This document shows positions 33,638 to 36,019 of a DNA stretch of 36,019 bases, piece after piece; positions within the stretch are counted from its first letter, which is position 1; every line of letters begins with the position of its first letter. The stretch lies in NCBI RefSeq assembly GCF_013004695.1, contig NZ_JABEMG010000036.1, forward strand, positions 1-36,019. Direction: 5' to 3'. The notes beneath the pieces were generated by a model. That model saw only the letters and a program-made list of their open reading frames with translations. It was not told the origin of the DNA and searched no databases. The translations under genes and the position numbers were made by a program. The stretch comes from Promicromonospora citrea (GTDB taxonomy: Bacteria > Actinomycetota > Actinomycetes > Actinomycetales > Cellulomonadaceae).

Positions 33638-34018
33638 TCAGTCGAGGCTCGCGGTCATCCTGATCGAGACGAGCAGCCCCGGTATCTCGGCGCCGAGCTT
33701 GGCGGCATAGCGCGTCGGCGGGTTCTCGGGGAACCAGCGGGCGTACTCCTCGTTCATCCCGTCGAAGTCACGCGGGTCGGCAAGCAGCACGCCGACCTCG
33801 ACGACGTCGTCGAGGCTCCCGCCGCCGGCCCGCAGGACGGCCTCGCAGTTCGCCAGCGCCTGGCTGGTCTGGGCCTGGATGGTGTCACCCGCCAGCCGGC
33901 CGGTTCCCGGGTCGATCCCGGTGGTCCCGGAGACGAAGATCTGCGAGCCCGCCCGGACTCCCTGGCTGAACATCGGGGAACTCGGTGCGTTCGGTGTGCT
34001 GATCGTCTGTCGCGGCAT
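33638..34018 (-). CDS. RidA/YjgF-family protein, 126 aa
   Basis: A typical small RidA-type trimer subunit: SQGVRAGSQIFVSGTTGIDPGTG, QALANCEAVL and the Arg103 (PPTRYAAK) that binds the substrate carboxylate in RidA enamine/imine deaminases. The usual C-terminal VEIEA is VSIRM here, so Glu120 of canonical RidA is replaced; it may belong to another Rid subgroup. The ATG at 34016-34018 follows AGGAGGT by about five bases; the upstream in-frame extension is not used. Confidence 0.88.
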   Translation of the reverse strand: MPRQTISTPNAPSSPMFSQGVRAGSQIFVSGTTGIDPGTGRLAGDTIQAQTSQALANCEAVLRAGGGSLDDVVEVGVLLADPRDFDGMNEEYARWFPENPPTRYAAKLGAEIPGLLVSIRMTASLD

Positions 34019-34283
34019 GGCGCACCTCCTGCGTGATCGTCCCACCGATGCGAGCCTCGGGGAAGGGCACAGCCCGTCTGCAGCCGGTAGCGGCACGTGT
34101 CGGGCTCAGCGCTGCAGGACAACCGGCTCCCCCTGTCACGGCTCGGCGACGATGTCTGGGAACGGCGGGTGTACGGACGATGCGCTGCTCGAGGTCGAGG
34201 GCGTGGGTGGCGGTCGGGCCGGTCGGGCCTGAGGCAGCGCAGCTGCTGACCTCGATCCTTCGTGGGTGAGGTGAGTCAAGGCA
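34019..34283. other. Gene-free stretch before the insertion sequence
   Basis: Together with the IS left end, about 340 bases here lack an intact gene. It holds the second tetR relic (34132-34176) and otherwise nothing recognisable. Confidence 0.7.
34132..34176 (+). pseudogene. Fragment of a tetR 3' end (relic B)
   Basis: Reads LSRLGDDVWERRVYG, matching LSRLSDDEWERRAYG of the intact TetR (32739-32783), with a base lost at the end. It begins earlier in the gene than relic A and shares the DVW/VW variant with it. Confidence 0.75.
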
Positions 34284-34287
34284 TAGG

Positions 34288-34356
34288 AAAGGTGCTCTGA
34301 ACTGGCACGATACGTCTTGTCGAGGGACGTGTCGGGCTGAGGATCGGAGCACCTTT
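34288..34356. repeat. Inverted repeat covering the transposase ribosome site
   Basis: AAAGGTGCTC (34288-34297) and GAGCACCTTT (34347-34356) are exact complements. The second arm lies just before the GTG start at 34360 and includes part of GGAG. In a transcript entering from outside, the stem would mask the start, a known protective device of insertion sequences. Confidence 0.65.
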
Positions 34357-34359
34357 CTG

Positions 34360-35870
34360 GTGGGCGAGACTACCGCGTGGGATGCGCGTTTGGAACTGAC
34401 CGCTGACGGTAAAGGGCTGGTCGCGAACGCGGGTGTGGTGCTGCTGCGTAAGACCGCCGACGCTGTCGGCCTGACCGCTCGGATCTCGGAGGTGTTCGGG
34501 CCGGGCAGGGTCGAGCGGATCTGCCGCGGGGCGGTGCTGGTGGGCGCGGCGTCCGCGATCGCTGCCGGGGCCAGAAACCTGTCCCAGGTCGAGCGGATGC
34601 TCGCTCATCACGTCGGCACGTTCGGGTCGTGCGGTTCGGACTCGACGCTGTGGCGGACCCTGGACTCCATCGACGAGCGGGCCCTGAAGCGACTGTCGCG
34701 CGCTCGGGCGAGAAGTCGTAGGACGCTGTGGCGGATGCTGGCCGCGCGGCCGGGTGGGTTGCCCTGGCTGCACGTCGGCGGCAAACGCCTTCACGGGTGG
34801 GTCGTGGTGGACCTGGATGCCACGATCGTGGGCTGCCACTCCCGTAAGCAGAACGCGACGGGGACCTACAAGGGCGGGTTCGGGCACCACCACCTCGGCG
34901 GGTGGATCGCGAACACCGGCGAGTCCCTGTCGATCCTGCCCCGACCGGGGAACGCGGGCAGCAATACCGCGACCGACCATGTCACCGTGCTGGACGAGGT
35001 CCTCGCGCAGATCCCTGACGAGGGCCGGCACTCCAAGCTGCTGGTGCGGATCGACGGCGCCGGCGCGTCCCACGACACGGTCAGCCACCTGGAACGGCTG
35101 GGCACCACCCGGCGCCGGGTGGCCTGGACGATCGGCTGGACCATCACCAGCGTTGAGGAGGCAGCGATCAAGGCTCTGCCGAGCGGGTATGGGTGCCCTA
35201 CCTCGACCAGGACGGCACGATCGCCCCGCCCGTCGACTACGACGACGCGACCAGCGACGAGACCCACGGCTGCGGCGGGCCCGGGTCTGAGTACGGGCAT
35301 GTCGCCGAGCTGACCGGGCTGGCGAAACGGCCCGGCTGGCCCGCGACCATGCGGCTGATCGTGCGCCGGGTCCCGATCGCACCACGCGACCAGGCCGCAG
35401 GGAAGGTCACCGCCCTGGAGAAAGCCACGAGCTGGAAGTACGCGATCACCGCGACCAACATCGGCCGGATGCGCGGCATCCCCGGGACGAACCAGCCGCA
35501 GTGGCTCGATGTCCTGCACCGTCACCACGCCGTCGTCGAAGACCACGTCCGGGCCGCGAAGACCACGGGCCTTGGCCTGCTGCCCTCCACCTCCTGGCGG
35601 ATCAACACCGCCTGGATCCTGCTGACCGGCATCGCCCGTGACCTCGACGTCTGGACCCGGCTGCTCGCCTTCCACGACCACGAGCTCCTGGCGAAGGCCG
35701 AACCAGCCACGATGCGCGAGCTCGTCTACTGGCTGCCCGCCCGCCTGGCCCACCACGCCCGCAAAAGGTGGCTGCGCTTCGACCGCGACCACCCCCACAC
35801 CCAGGGCCGCGGCAAAGTCTGGTCTACAGGAGCGCGGTTGGGGTGGCCTGACCTGCGTCTTTGCTGGTGA
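34360..35870 (+). pseudogene. IS1380-family transposase, broken by a one-base deletion near 35181
   Basis: Part 1 (GTG 34360) carries the N-terminal region and the DDE_Tnp_1 segments VVVDLDATIVG, YKGGFGHHHLGGWI and LLVRIDGAGASHD. At 35179-35181 the frame is lost. One more G there would read ALPERVWVPYLDQDG and continue through ATSWKYAITATNIG, LPSTSWRINTAWILLTGIARDL to a stop at 35868-35870, about 503 residues in all, normal for IS1380. No slippery heptamer is present, so programmed frameshifting is unlikely. Confidence 0.85.
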
Positions 35871-35919
35871 GACGGGATGCGCGGGTGCGTCCCGAGACAG
35901 GTTGGATCGGAGGTTCCTA

Positions 35920-36019
35920 CGCCAGCCGCTGCCTACCTGCAGGAACACACCCGCGCTCATGTCATCGTCTCGCGCCACCGCCATGGTGTCCAAGCCCGTC
36001 TCATCCGACATCCTTCTGG
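35920..36019 (-). other. Window edge; possible start of an interrupted gene
   Basis: A leftward frame from ATG 36009-36011 (MSDETGLDTMAVARDDD...) with AGAAGG directly before it runs into the insertion sequence. It could be the head of a gene cut by the element, but the evidence is only an open frame. Confidence 0.25.

Larger units (their letters stand above)
34284..35919. mobile_element. IS1380-family insertion sequence, approximate ends
   Basis: The transposase at 34360-35870 sits in an element of about 1.64 kb if the six-base inverted ends TAGGAA (34284-34289) and TTCCTA (35914-35919) are right; with one mismatch the match extends to ten bases (GGCRTAGGAA). No target duplication is visible, so the limits are provisional. 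Confidence 0.5.

Noticed and set aside
35160-35200. Programmed -1 frameshift in the transposase
   Set aside because: No slippery heptamer or following hairpin; IS1380 elements normally have one frame, so a mutation or error is more likely.

Overview
The window is a very GC-rich stretch of an actinobacterial chromosome. GTG starts are frequent, GTGA/ATGA stop-start overlaps are common, and ANTAR, PRC-barrel, WhiB-era style resistance leaders and an IS1380-type transposase are present. The mix points to Micrococcales (Cellulomonadaceae/Promicromonosporaceae-like), but this is inferred from style and not from a marker gene. Most very long open frames opposite the genes are GC shadows.

Bases 1-15944 form a carbohydrate region. 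A truncated YcnI-type copper protein and a small tautomerase lie at the left edge. From 15052 leftward runs one long minus-strand operon: kduI, kduD, a four-gene CUT2 sugar ABC importer (binding protein, permease, ATPase, second permease), an aldehyde dehydrogenase, and a 1925-residue secreted protein. That last protein joins a ThuA domain to a complete copper-radical (galactose-oxidase-type) oxidase, two LamG domains and Ig-like domains. A divergent KdgR-like IclR regulator sits at the head. A good -35/-10 promoter with two direct repeats at its start site separates regulator and operon. The gene set suggests extracellular oxidation of a sugar or glycan, import, oxidation of the aldehyde and uronate-type isomerisation/reduction. 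That scheme is an inference and the most novel point of the window.

Bases 16004-26905 hold small stress and housekeeping genes: an ANTAR-like protein, a 49-residue membrane peptide, a tightly overlapping operon (lipoprotein, 54-residue protein, NRAMP-fold transporter with altered metal motif, two PRC-barrel-like proteins), an FAD/Rieske oxidoreductase divergent from a PAS-ANTAR regulator, a ThDP enzyme of the pyruvate oxidase type, a DUF4440 protein, an APH-fold kinase, a hemerythrin and a methyltransferase.

Bases 26922-36019 are accessory. They contain a secreted double esterase whose first copy has lost its catalytic serine and histidine, an AT-rich tandem operator, a frameshifted unknown gene, and a Cmx-type chloramphenicol exporter behind a leader-peptide attenuator. 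They continue with a frameshifted SDR divergent from a TetR with two operators, a LysE exporter, a RidA protein, two decayed fragments of a tetR 3' end, and an IS1380-family element with a broken transposase. No tRNA, rRNA or CRISPR array was recognised.
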